Positions 53,833 through 61,524 of a DNA stretch of 64,000 nt are shown piece after piece; the stretch's first letter is position 1; every line of letters begins with the position of its first letter. The position numbers were made by a program, and so were the translations under genes. Below the pieces are notes generated by a model. That model worked only from the letters and a program-made list of their open reading frames with translations. It made no database searches and was not told the DNA's origin. Source of the stretch: Arsenophonus sp. aPb (lineage in GTDB: Bacteria > Pseudomonadota > Gammaproteobacteria > Enterobacterales > Enterobacteriaceae); NCBI RefSeq assembly GCF_029873475.1, contig NZ_CP123501.1, positions 1 to 64,000 of the forward strand, given 5' to 3'.

Positions 53833-54018
53833 TTAATTGCTCGGAAAACAAGATGTTCCTTTTCCTACACCTTTGCACGTCACGGGTTTTTCGGCTGTCA
53901 CATAAGGATCATGTTGACTGATACATAATTTTCTAATTTCGTCATAATAAAAACCATTAGGACAAGCATTAGCTAAAAACGTACAAATTAACAATAGTAA
54001 ACTAATTGAGATTTTCAT
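53833..54018 (-). CDS. Small secreted Cys-rich peptide
   Basis: 61 residues from MKISISLLLLICTFLANA, a clear signal peptide with cleavage after ANA. The mature part of ~43 residues begins CPNGFYYDEIRKLC and contains CKGVGKGTSC: four Cys, likely two disulfides. The start at 54018 follows GGAGGG-type sequence (TTGGAGGGTAAAA). No family recognised. Size and cysteines resemble exported effector or toxin-like peptides, which remains inference. Confidence 0.65.
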   Translation of the reverse strand: MKISISLLLLICTFLANACPNGFYYDEIRKLCISQHDPYVTAEKPVTCKGVGKGTSCFPSN

Positions 54019-54142
54019 ATTTTTACCCTCCAAATTTATTGAACTTCAATAATAGTATATTTTTTTATATAATTTTATTTTTTATAGTTAAATAAAATCT
54101 TGGAATGCTGTAATAAGTTGTTTTAATGTGATGTTATGGTAA

Positions 54143-54217
54143 ATGACCAGTCAAGAAATCAAATTTGACAATAGCTCTGATGATTATCATAGTTCCATTT
54201 TTAAGTGGGATTATTGA
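54143..54217 (+). CDS. Possible 24-aa leader peptide of the restriction gene
   Basis: MTSQEIKFDNSSDDYHSSIF, then KWDY. Its TGA overlaps the TTG of the next frame (TTGA), so it could couple translation, or it could be the true N-terminus of the endonuclease separated by an indel. Confidence 0.35.
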   Translation: MTSQEIKFDNSSDDYHSSIFKWDY

Positions 54218-54936
54218 AAGTGACAAAAGATCTTGAAGATTATATCAATGATGTTTTAAAAGTTTGTAGTTCTCGCGCTGCATTTGTAATAAACCATATA
54301 ATAAAAAATGGTTCCATAAATTCTGAGCAAATTAGAAATGCAGGTTTTGTTCATGGCGCGAGGGCTGTTGGGGATGTTCGAGATAATGGAATACCATTAA
54401 TCACCAGAAACATAAAAAGCTCAGATAATAGAACAATTGCAGAATATACGTTTGGAGAAGCTTCAGACATTAAAAAAAATAAATTCGGAGGAAGAATTAA
54501 CTTCCCTAGTTCATTAAAAGGAAAGCTTATATTACGTGATGGTCTAATCTGTGCAATATCTAAACAACACCTTCCCGAGAGCGAATTGCAAATTGACCAT
54601 AAAATACCATATTACATATCCGGAGATATTGCAAGAGATCGCGATCCAAACGACTTTATGCTTCTTTCAAAATCAATGCAAAGATCTAAGTCTTGGGATT
54701 GTGAGCAATGTGTTAATCTAAAAGATTACTTTGATGTTAACATCTGCAAAACATGCTACTGGGCGTCACCTGAAAATTATACTCACGTAGCGATGCGAAC
54801 TCAAAGAAGTATAAATATCATATGGGAAGGAATTGATGTTGCGTACTTTGATAAAGTGGTTGAGGAAAGTATACAAATAAGAACCTCTCCTCAAGAGCTT
54901 ATCAAGGATATAATAAAAGATAGATACGATAATTAA
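54214..54936 (+). CDS. HNH-type restriction endonuclease (type II)
   Basis: About 240 residues. No ATG is available; GTG at 54205 or TTG at 54214 must serve. (Numbering from the GTG.) C-terminal HNH: LQIDHKIPYYI (residues 129-139), then the NDFMLL segment, with zinc-type pairs CEQC (166-169) and CKTC (181-184). The gene is convergent with the adenine methyltransferase at 54933 and overlaps its end by 4 bases. Pairing with a methyltransferase is the main ground for calling it a restriction enzyme. Recognition site unknown. Confidence 0.75.
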   Translation: MKVTKDLEDYINDVLKVCSSRAAFVINHIIKNGSINSEQIRNAGFVHGARAVGDVRDNGIPLITRNIKSSDNRTIAEYTFGEASDIKKNKFGGRINFPSSLKGKLILRDGLICAISKQHLPESELQIDHKIPYYISGDIARDRDPNDFMLLSKSMQRSKSWDCEQCVNLKDYFDVNICKTCYWASPENYTHVAMRTQRSINIIWEGIDVAYFDKVVEESIQIRTSPQELIKDIIKDRYDN

Positions 54937-55823
54937 GCATAAAGTTTATGGTATTCATGTATATTTCCATAACCACTTAACTCAATTAATGCTGGTGATA
55001 AGTATAGTGATTCTATTGTCATATCGTCCCTCCCCAAAAGGGTCGCTTGACTTGATCTGCCAGCATGTATATCTATTTTCATGAGGTCTAGATATTCAGG
55101 TAAACCATTACCATAAGACCTACCTCCACATACACCATCAAAGGATAATAAATATGGGATATTCCTAGAGTTTAAATCCTCAAGACCTCTTGTTAAAAGT
55201 TCAATATCTAACAAATAAGCATACCTTGGGTCTTTTTTATTACTTGTCCCTTGCCAAGGTGGATCCATATAAACAACATCATTCGAAGTGGCATCATTTA
55301 AAATATCAATAAAATCACCGACTCTAAAATCAACTTTACCACATAACAAATCAGAAGCAGCAAATATTTCTTTACGCATACGGTCAGGGTTAGTTCCTAG
55401 CCTTCTATTATCTGGAGACTGATTAAACTCACCTTGAGAATTAAATCTGATTGCATTCTTTACACATCTAGCCACTAAATAAAGAAATTTAACAGGGTCA
55501 TTATCAATATTGAACTGACTCCGACATTCAGCAAAGAACTGTTTAGGATCGCCTAATTGAGAATTCCATAAATATTTGTACTCTCTAGCGACATCATCTG
55601 GGAAATCAATTATTTTTCTCCATAAATTAATTAACGGCTCATATTTATCGCCAACAACATATTCATTAGCTAAATTTTTCACGGCTGCGGAAAGAGTTAT
55701 CGCTGCTGAACCGGAAAAAGGTTCAAAAAGCCTTCCTTGAATTTTATAAGGAATGTTTTTTAGTATTTCTTCAGCTATTTTTCTTTTACTTCCCTGATAT
55801 GGTACAACATGAGGAGCCTTCAT
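54933..55823 (-). CDS. Dam-type (D12 class) N6-adenine DNA methyltransferase
   Basis: 296 residues. PYQGSKRKIAEEIL (residues 8-21), SAM motif FEPFSGSA (33-40) and catalytic DPPW (187-190) define the D12 family. It should protect the host site of the HNH enzyme. It starts 1 base after the upstream HARE-HTH gene, so the two are co-translated. Confidence 0.88.
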   Translation of the reverse strand: MKAPHVVPYQGSKRKIAEEILKNIPYKIQGRLFEPFSGSAAITLSAAVKNLANEYVVGDKYEPLINLWRKIIDFPDDVAREYKYLWNSQLGDPKQFFAECRSQFNIDNDPVKFLYLVARCVKNAIRFNSQGEFNQSPDNRRLGTNPDRMRKEIFAASDLLCGKVDFRVGDFIDILNDATSNDVVYMDPPWQGTSNKKDPRYAYLLDIELLTRGLEDLNSRNIPYLLSFDGVCGGRSYGNGLPEYLDLMKIDIHAGRSSQATLLGRDDMTIESLYLSPALIELSGYGNIHEYHKLYA

Positions 55824-55824
55824 T

Positions 55825-56094
55825 TTAATGAGCCTTTTTGTTTATTGAATAGTATTTAGCACCACCACGGGTGCTTACAATAAATATTGGTTTTTCATTG
55901 TTCAATGATCTTCGCTTCTCACGCCTGTAAATTATAGAATAAAGTGACTTACTTGGGCTTTTACCTACAAGACAGTTCTTATCTAGAATGTTTATTGCTT
56001 CAACTATCTCATTCAAATTCAATGGTTCCTTTGATGATTCTAAAACCTTAATCATCAACTGCTCATTACGGCTAACTTTTCCATCTAAAGCCAT
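55825..56094 (-). CDS. HARE-HTH-like small protein linked to the R-M system
   Basis: 89 residues. NEQLMIKVLESSKEPLNLNE, IVEAINILDKN, KSPSKSLYSIIYRRE and a final beta-hairpin FIVSTRGGAKYYSI fit the HARE-HTH winged helix. Related domains are fused to restriction and chromatin proteins. It may be a controller or a specificity partner of the methyltransferase. Confidence 0.7.
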   Translation of the reverse strand: MALDGKVSRNEQLMIKVLESSKEPLNLNEIVEAINILDKNCLVGKSPSKSLYSIIYRREKRRSLNNEKPIFIVSTRGGAKYYSINKKAH

Positions 56095-56178
56095 ATTTTT
56101 AATAATCTTTATTTATTTGCAATACACACACAATAGCATGCTAATGCATGCTATGTCTACAATAACAAGCAATTCACC

Positions 56179-56876
56179 TTATTTGACTGTTTTTATTAAA
56201 TAAAAACGATCACCTTTTTTATTCGTATATTCCCCACCAGTAACCTGAACACATGGTTTACCATCGCAGGTACTGATATTCGCCAGTGGAGCTTTCTGCG
56301 CCCATTCAGCCTTTTTTGCCTGCATCAGCTCAATCTGACTGTAACAAAACCAGTGGCTACTCATCTGTTTACCGATGGCCTGGTCAATCTGTTTGGCGCT
56401 GATTGCTAATGCTTTCCTGGCCTGTTTGAAATATTCAATTAATGGCCTAAACACGTTATCTTTTAACTGACGACACTGTTTATGATACGCATTGGTTTTG
56501 CCAGCGTCGGACGCTTGATAATGTTCGGCAAAGATAATCCGCTCTGTTGACGGAAAATAACACCGCAAACTGGCTTTATGACTCTTTCGCCATTTTCCAG
56601 ACGGTTTGGCCCAGACGATATGGTTAAGTACATTAAACCGGTCGCGCACCAGAAGCTCGGTATCGGCAGCGAGTCGATGACCGCAAAAAAGATATAAACC
56701 CCCGTTAGGTTTTAATACTCGCCAGAATTGTGATAAAAGTGCCTCTATCCAGATTAAATAATCGGTGACCGTGTCCCACTGATTATCCCATGAACAGTCT
56801 TTCACTCGAAAATACGGTGGATCGGTGACAATTAAGTCAATGCAATCATCCGGTAAGGTTTTGATGTAGCTTAGTG
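56179..56876 (-). pseudogene. Phage-type DNA methyltransferase, 5' end cut by IS
   Basis: From the IS edge the frame reads LSYIKTLPDDCIDLIVTDPP with motif IV DPPYF, then ALLSQFWRVLKPNGGLYLFC and VWAKPSGKWRKS. The C-terminal ~100 residues are a helical extension ending GGEYTNKKGDRFYLIKTVK. Missing only the first few codons, so it could be rescued if translation began in the IS, but no proper start is present. A remnant of a homolog lies at 18663. Confidence 0.75.
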
Positions 56877-57691
56877 GGTTCTGTCGCATTAAAAGAGTCT
56901 GTTTGATAAGATCGATTTGTAAACCTTGTACTACAAGCAGATATAATTGACTCTTATGAATATTGTTAAACAAAGCTTTAAACGTCTCCACTATCCCGTC
57001 GATGTCATTTTAGTTTGTCTACGTTGGTACCTGGCGTATTCCTTAAGCTTGCGTAACCTTGAGGAGATGATGCAGGAAAGAGGTATTTTTGTTGATCACT
57101 CCACCATTCACCGCTGGATTTTACGACTGACGCCAAAACTAGCAAGTGTTGCCAGAAAGAAACGAAAAATCTATGGTGGCACCTGGTATCTGGATGAAAC
57201 CTATATCAGGATAAAAGGGAAATGGCATTATCTTTATCGCGCCGTAGAGGCTAGTGGTGAAACGATAGATTTTATTCTTAGTCAAAAGCGAAATAAAAAA
57301 TCTGCATTACGCTTTTTAAAGAAAGCTATCCATCAAAATACCTATCCTATGGAAGTGAATATTGATAAAAGTGGTGCTAATCGGGCTGCATTAATGTCAC
57401 TTAATCAACGTGAGCTGGGGATAAAAATAAGACAGTGCCGTTATAAAAATAACATGGTAGAGCAAGATCACCGTTTCATTAAAAAACGCTATCGAGCGAT
57501 GCTTGGTTTTAAGACGTACCGAACGGCAAAAGTTTTACTGGAAGGAATAGAAATATTGCATATGCTCCATAAACAACAAATTCCTATCAATGGCCTAATT
57601 CTCTGTCCAGTCGATGCTTTTTACACTTTAGTCGCCTAACAATTCTTCTAACTACCACAAATTAAACTTCCAACATTAATGCGACAGAACC
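56877..57691 (+). mobile_element. IS6-family element, group B, copy 7 (type 2)
   Basis: 815 bp, apparently identical to copies at 37807 and 43276. It joins the methyltransferase fragment to an IncFII-type repA fragment. Flanks GCTTAGTG and AAAAATAA differ. Confidence 0.9.
56956..57639 (+). CDS. IS6-family transposase (group B, type 2)
   Basis: Same protein as at 37859 and 43355. Confidence 0.9.
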   Translation: MNIVKQSFKRLHYPVDVILVCLRWYLAYSLSLRNLEEMMQERGIFVDHSTIHRWILRLTPKLASVARKKRKIYGGTWYLDETYIRIKGKWHYLYRAVEASGETIDFILSQKRNKKSALRFLKKAIHQNTYPMEVNIDKSGANRAALMSLNQRELGIKIRQCRYKNNMVEQDHRFIKKRYRAMLGFKTYRTAKVLLEGIEILHMLHKQQIPINGLILCPVDAFYTLVA

Positions 57692-58203
57692 AAAAATAAT
57701 TCAGTTACCCACATCATTTTGGGAATATACGTTCCGGTGGTTTTATCCCATACCCGCTCACAGATAATTACGCCTAACTCTTCTAATGTGATAATAGCTT
57801 TACTACAACGGGTAATACTTTTATTCCCGCATTCCGATTCCGTTGATAAACCACACCAATTGGCGAGCTGCTCAACACTGGCTTCAACTTTACCACTAAT
57901 AATATTTAACCGGTCACTCATTGCCACTATCAGTGCATCAATAGCGCGGGCGCGATGTTCATTAAGTCGTTTAATAAAGTTCTTTATATCACCATTCTTT
58001 TTTACGCTTATTGTGGTGTACCATGCTTCATGGCGGGAAGGTCGAGTTTCTCTGGCCGCTTTTGTAAGCGCTTTAATAATAGCGGGTTTATTACTGGTTT
58101 CTTTCGGCGGGATATAAGCAGGATGGGGATTACAAACATAACAACGACGCAGCGAAAACGGCGTATGACGTTTATGTTGGTTAGTTAATAACATCTCACT
58201 CAT
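57692..58203 (-). pseudogene. repA: IncFII-type replication initiator RepA, 3' end cut by IS
   Basis: About 170 residues. RHEAWYTTISVKKNG, then HRARAIDALIVAMSDRLNII and LANWCGLSTESECGNKSITR, then the TLEELGVI and YIPKMMWVTELF blocks align with the central part of IncFII RepA (RAIDALLQGL...LAxECGLATES...SITRA). The C-terminal ~110 residues are missing, so this second replicon should be dead. Confidence 0.8.
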
Positions 58204-58226
58204 ATCAATAATACACTAACAACAGA

Positions 58227-58631
58227 TTAAGAAAAAAATCGGTGATTAACATTAATCTGTTTTTTATTTGATACCGGAAAATTAAGGCCAATAATTTCAG
58301 TGCCCTTAATCATTTCCATTAATGCCTGTTTTATCGCTTTTGCTGAGGTGATAGCCCATTCCTCTGTGTTTTTATATTCAATTAAATTCATATCGTTATT
58401 AACACAAAACTTAATAAGCAACGGCAGTCCATTAACGACATAGCGATTATCACGACAATATTCATTAAACAATAAGGTTATCGCTTCAATAATTTTATTT
58501 GTTTTTATGTTCTGATTTAAATGCTTGTTTCTTGAAAAGACATAATGAATTAACAGTTCATTAACGCAACTAATATACTTATCGTTAACAATCTCTTTTA
58601 TTGTGAAATTTGACACATTAACTAAAGGCAT
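58227..58631 (-). CDS. Hypothetical protein upstream of IncFII-type repA
   Basis: 134 residues; KEIVNDKYISCVNELLIHYV, AITLLFNEYCRDNRYVVNGL and NFPVSNKKQINVNHRFFS. It ends 23 bases before repA and is probably in the same transcript. No similarity to RepA2 or Tap is apparent to me. Short frame preceded by GGGAGG. Confidence 0.6.
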   Translation of the reverse strand: MPLVNVSNFTIKEIVNDKYISCVNELLIHYVFSRNKHLNQNIKTNKIIEAITLLFNEYCRDNRYVVNGLPLLIKFCVNNDMNLIEYKNTEEWAITSAKAIKQALMEMIKGTEIIGLNFPVSNKKQINVNHRFFS

Positions 58632-58771
58632 ACTGACCTCCCTCCCAGGAAATAAGCTAAGTTTAGTTTTTAACTAAAAAATAAATAGTGCACTTTTACT
58701 CTCTGAAACATATTTTTTTGATGATGTATAAAATTGAACAATTTAGTTTTCATTTGCTAACCTCGTATAAC
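58632..58771. other. Promoter side of the 58227 unit
   Basis: AT-rich. No antisense copy-control RNA could be identified by eye. Confidence 0.3.
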
Positions 58772-58798
58772 AACAAAACCGTTTATAACGGTTTTGTT
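58772..58798. terminator. Strong bidirectional terminator
   Basis: AAAACCGTT-TAT-AACGGTTTT with T run on the + side and A run on the other. Confidence 0.7.
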
Positions 58799-58896
58799 TT
58801 TCCTATGGTTTAGATGTTGAAACTGTTACAACAATACGATTTTAATATTGGAACCATAATAATAGTAAATTTAGTTTTAGTAATGGAACCTGTCAA

Positions 58897-59190
58897 ATGA
58901 AAATGTCACAAAAAATAAAAATTATTAGAAATGCAGAGGGTTTAACACAAATGGAGTTTTGTAAATTACTAAATATCCCTCTCAGTTCACTAAAAAATTA
59001 TGAAGGACAACATTCTAATCCCAACCTCAATGCCATTATGAAAATTGTCCAACATCCCAAATTTGAAAAATATACACTTTGGCTAATGAATAATAAAACA
59101 TCTCCTGAATCCGGTCAGGTATCACCGGATCTCTCACACTATGGGCAAGAAAAAACGGCGTTGAATCCCTTAAAAAAGAAAACTGGATAA
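58897..59190 (+). CDS. XRE-type HTH regulator (phage Cro/CI-like)
   Basis: 97 residues. SQKIKIIRNAEGLTQMEFCK, then LLNIPLSSLKNYEGQHSNPN, is a clear HTH; the tail LWLMNNKTSPESGQVSPDLS is typical of enterobacterial prophage regulators. Probably starts at MSQK or MKMSQK. Single gene. Confidence 0.82.
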   Translation: MKMSQKIKIIRNAEGLTQMEFCKLLNIPLSSLKNYEGQHSNPNLNAIMKIVQHPKFEKYTLWLMNNKTSPESGQVSPDLSHYGQEKTALNPLKKKTG

Positions 59191-59406
59191 AAATTTATAG
59201 CGATTTTCTGGAGGATTTAAAAAATGATTAATAATCAATATATTAAATGATATCAGTTATGATTTTTATCATTACTTTCAATTAGCCGACAAAAGATATT
59301 CAATCATCGGCTAATTGAATTTCTTAATATTCAAACAAACACGATAAAGTATCGCTTATGATTACAAACAAATATAATAAACAAGTTACGATATTCATAA
59401 AACAAA
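59191..59406. other. Spacer
   Basis: TAGCCGA...TCGGCTAATTGAATTT near 59282-59320 pairs (ATTAGCCGAC with ATCGGCTAAT) and could be the terminator of 58897. Confidence 0.45.
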
Positions 59407-59470
59407 AAACCAGCCTGAAAGATAACAGGCTGGTTGGTTTTTTCCATAGTGTTGGCGCAACTTGGCGGCA
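59407..59470 (-). ncRNA. Conserved element with strong terminator, copy 3
   Basis: Minus strand GCCGCCAAGTTGCGCCAACA, then ACCAGCCTG...CAGGCTGGT and T6. Matches 4624-4700 and 42396-42460. Confidence 0.5.
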
Positions 59471-59669
59471 TCAAAATGAATCAAATCTTAATAGATAATT
59501 TTATTTATAAATCGATAACTTAAAGCGAGTTTATTATCTTTGAATGGAATAACATTGTATATTGAGGGAAATCCACAATTTTATTTTTGCTTTATTTATG
59601 ATAAGAAAAAATAAATAAGGCTCAAATATTAATAGAGCCTCATTATTTTAGTTTTACTTAAAATTCAAT
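59471..59669. other. Spacer with terminator of the HTH gene
   Basis: GGCTC...GAGCC around 59619-59640 lies just past the stop of the minus-strand gene at 59670; its minus-strand side ends in TTATTTATTTTTT. Confidence 0.5.
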
Positions 59670-59933
59670 CTATTGGGTAATTTTAATTAAAAAAATAAAA
59701 TATATTCTTGTTTTAAAAATAGACAATAAATCACTTAAAGATTTGATCTCATATTTTTGTTTTATTGTTTCAAGCATTTTCTCAATTGTGGACACTGTCA
59801 CAGAACGAAGAAAAGCAATTTCTTTTTTAGATATTCCCATAGAAAACAACATACCTGTTTCCAGTTGATCTGGCGTTAATTCTGGAAAATAGTCACGAAG
59901 TGTTTCAACATTTTTTATGTCAATAATTTTCAT
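59670..59933 (-). CDS. Small LuxR-like HTH protein of the complete Rpn cassette
   Basis: 87 residues. LRDYFPELTPDQLETGMLFS, then MGISKKEIAFLRSVTVSTIE and KYEIKSLSDLLSIFKTRIY. Closest to the protein at 4807. The ATG overlaps the Icd-like stop (ATGA). Confidence 0.75.
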   Translation of the reverse strand: MKIIDIKNVETLRDYFPELTPDQLETGMLFSMGISKKEIAFLRSVTVSTIEKMLETIKQKYEIKSLSDLLSIFKTRIYFIFLIKITQ

Positions 59934-60097
59934 GCCATCACCTCACGAACAGGTAAACGACCTGACCAGATAAGACGAGCATTTGAGTAGGTTTTAAGTA
60001 AATTTAAGGTGTCTTTTGTGAGAGGTGCTTTTGTTGCGGGTTTACTTGAGTAATTTGGAATAATCCAATAGGTATCGATAAATTTATCGGTAGCCAT
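59930..60097 (-). CDS. Icd-like small protein of the complete Rpn cassette
   Basis: 55 residues, MATDKFIDTYWIIPNYSSKP to WSGRLPVREVMA, about 70% like the protein at 5097. The start at 60097 is preceded by ACGAAAGAGA, the sequence complementary to seed 1 of the RNA at 60152-60232. Inhibition of host cell division is suggested only by resemblance to P1-type Icd proteins. Confidence 0.6.
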   Translation of the reverse strand: MATDKFIDTYWIIPNYSSKPATKAPLTKDTLNLLKTYSNARLIWSGRLPVREVMA

Positions 60098-60105
60098 GAT
60101 TATGC

Positions 60106-60154
60106 TCTCTTTCGTAAGTTTTAAAAACCTCACCTTTCGCTATCAAACGAGGTG
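60106..60154 (-). promoter_or_regulatory. Second antisense target over the Icd-like ribosome site, copy iii
   Basis: Minus strand hairpin CACCTCG-TTTGATAG-CGAAAGGTG with the loop complementary to seed 2 (CTATCAA), then TACGAAAGAGA complementary to seed 1. Confidence 0.6.
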
Positions 60155-60232
60155 GTGAGACGTAACAGGATTGATAGACCGGCACGAAAGAAACCGGCGA
60201 GCTTCTCAGCTCCCCCGCTACGCCCCACCATA
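60152..60232 (-). ncRNA. C4/CI-type antisense RNA, copy iii
   Basis: Minus strand: TATGGTGGGGCGTAGCGGGG, hairpin GAGCT-GAGA-AGCTC, hairpin CCGG-TTTCTTTCGTG-CCGG with seed 1 in the loop, then seed 2 CTATCAATCC, and closing CACCA. Compared with copy i, seed 2 changed from ATGCTAA to CTATCAA and both target loops changed to match (TTTGATAG). The GAGCT/AGCTC stem is itself a compensated change. Confidence 0.72.
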
Positions 60233-60263
60233 AACTATTGGTGTGTAGCTGTTTTACGGACGT

Positions 60264-60286
60264 AAAAAAACCGCTAATTTGAGCGG
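60264..60286 (-). terminator. Intrinsic terminator, copy iii
   Basis: Minus strand CCGCT-CAAATT-AGCGG followed by seven T. Confidence 0.72.
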
Positions 60287-60291
60287 CATAT

Positions 60292-60341
60292 CCGCTTTCG
60301 TGTTCAGGCTATCAAACCCCCATCACTAATTTATAGTGACC
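60292..60341 (-). promoter_or_regulatory. Leader target (seqA-like), copy iii
   Basis: Minus strand: TCACTA-TAAAT-TAGTGA, then GGGGGTTTGATAGCC with loop TTTGATAG, then CACGAAAG. These complement seeds CTATCAA and CTTTCGTG of the RNA at 60152. Confidence 0.65.
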
Positions 60342-60346
60342 ATCGA

Positions 60347-60376
60347 AATATAACAGTTTTACTGTTTTTGTGTCAA
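60347..60376 (-). promoter_or_regulatory. Sigma-70 promoter of the Icd/HTH leader, copy iii
   Basis: TTGACA, 18 bases, TATATT on the minus strand. The expected start point falls at the first leader hairpin. Confidence 0.72.
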
Positions 60377-60396
60377 CTGATTAGACCTATCATCAA

Positions 60397-60600
60397 TCAA
60401 TTTTTTCTTTCTAACTTATCAAGTTCTTTATCTGATAAACCAGTTGAAAGTTTAACTATTTTACGGTCAACACCATTAGCTAAAAATTGTTTAGCAAGTT
60501 TCAAAGTAGCTTCTTTTTCGCCCTCGAGTTTTCCTTTCTGTATACCTTGTTGGATGCCTTTTTTAATTCCGATTTCTTCAATTTGTTGAGCAATAGTCAT
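60397..60600 (-). CDS. Predicted intragenic C-terminal Rpn product (RpnS-like)
   Basis: ATG at 60600 (MTIAQQIEEIGIKKG) with GAGGGGG five bases upstream, the best internal ribosome site of the four rpn genes; 67 residues. Confidence 0.55.
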   Translation of the reverse strand: MTIAQQIEEIGIKKGIQQGIQKGKLEGEKEATLKLAKQFLANGVDRKIVKLSTGLSDKELDKLERKN

Positions 60601-61329
60601 AAGTGCCCCCTCATGTTTCTCTGATTGTTTGGCTATCTCGGTAATAAACTGCATCGGCTTTTGTGCGTTTCCTTCCTGAATGAGATAGTTAAACATAGTA
60701 ATGACTTGATCATCAGTATAATAATTATACGATAATAGCTTTACAATTTCATTTACTAGTTCGGTCATATCTCGTCGTCGAATGTGTTTCTGTATCAATT
60801 CTAATAACGCCATCCGTCTGTGCTGCATAATCTCACCGTCTTCGAGTGTGGTCACATCCACTAACTTAAACGGTTTTGTATATATCTTTTCTGCGATATC
60901 TCGCCCACTAAAACAATCTAGCCAGTCAGTACTATAGGGATGAGGGCTTTGTTCACCACAGTAAAAAAGGATAGGGTAAACAAGAGGTAACTCTTTATTT
61001 CCACTGTCTAAATGCTTCTGCATTGCCGCCATGCTATAGCGCATCAGTCGCCATGCCATCAGTTTGTCAGGGGTAGATTGGTGTTCAATCAGGAGATAAA
61101 TATAACCTTTTCCCTGTTTGGTATTCACCGAATATAGAATATCACTTTGATAGTTTTTCATTTCACTATCAACAAATGAACCAGATTCCACCTTAAGCGT
61201 AGCTAAGTCACACAGCATCTTAATCTCATTCGGTAGCCAAATATCAAAGAAGTCTTTAGCGGTTTTTTTCTCACTTAAAAATTGCTTGAATATTGCGTCG
61301 TGTGGAGTAGGCGTAAATTTTTTGCTCAT
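60397..61329 (-). CDS. Rpn-family nuclease of the complete cassette
   Basis: 310 residues from MSKKFTPTPHDAIFKQFLSE. Nuclease core SGSFVDSEMKNYQSDILYSV and YLLIEHQSTPDKLMAWRLMR; C-terminal linker with KKGIQQGIQKGKLEGEKEAT and LAKQFLANGVDRKIVKLSTG. About 70% identical by eye to the protein at 11881. A shorter start at 61329 is preferred over 61344 because all homologs begin there. Divergent from the Ner-like gene at 61626 and followed after 20 bases by the promoter of the Icd/HTH unit. Confidence 0.9.
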   Translation of the reverse strand: MSKKFTPTPHDAIFKQFLSEKKTAKDFFDIWLPNEIKMLCDLATLKVESGSFVDSEMKNYQSDILYSVNTKQGKGYIYLLIEHQSTPDKLMAWRLMRYSMAAMQKHLDSGNKELPLVYPILFYCGEQSPHPYSTDWLDCFSGRDIAEKIYTKPFKLVDVTTLEDGEIMQHRRMALLELIQKHIRRRDMTELVNEIVKLLSYNYYTDDQVITMFNYLIQEGNAQKPMQFITEIAKQSEKHEGALMTIAQQIEEIGIKKGIQQGIQKGKLEGEKEATLKLAKQFLANGVDRKIVKLSTGLSDKELDKLERKN

Positions 61330-61385
61330 TAGGTGTTTTTCCATCTTAGCGTTACTTATCAGCGTAACAGATTTATAATTGATTG

Positions 61386-61414
61386 TTGAGTAATATCCAT
61401 AAATCTATTAATGT
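61386..61414 (+). promoter_or_regulatory. Promoter of the Ner-like unit, copy iv
   Basis: TTGAGT, 17 bases, TAATGT. Same design as 12834-12862. Confidence 0.6.
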
Positions 61415-61420
61415 AATAAA

Positions 61421-61469
61421 GTCACTGGAGAACCCTAGTGATCAAGGTTTGACAGCCTTGAGTACATAC
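61421..61469 (+). promoter_or_regulatory. Leader target (seqA-like), copy iv
   Basis: TCACTGG...AGTGA hairpin, then CAAGG-TTTGACAG-CCTTG, then GTACATAC. They complement seed 2 (CTGTCAA) and seed 1 (GTATGTAC) of the RNA at 61525. Confidence 0.65.
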
Positions 61470-61494
61470 ACACTGGTAATAATTTTTACCAGTG
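61469..61494. terminator. Palindrome between leader target and C4-like RNA, copy iv
   Basis: CACTGGTAA...TTACCAGTG, near-perfect, as at 12918-12943. Terminator or operator. Confidence 0.5.
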
Positions 61495-61524
61495 TTCAAC
61501 CTGTTACTGTTATTACCCATCAGT

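Noticed and set aside
57719..58188. Plus-strand frames opposite IncFII-type repA
   Set aside because: The minus strand carries the recognisable RepA motifs; the opposite frames are shadows.
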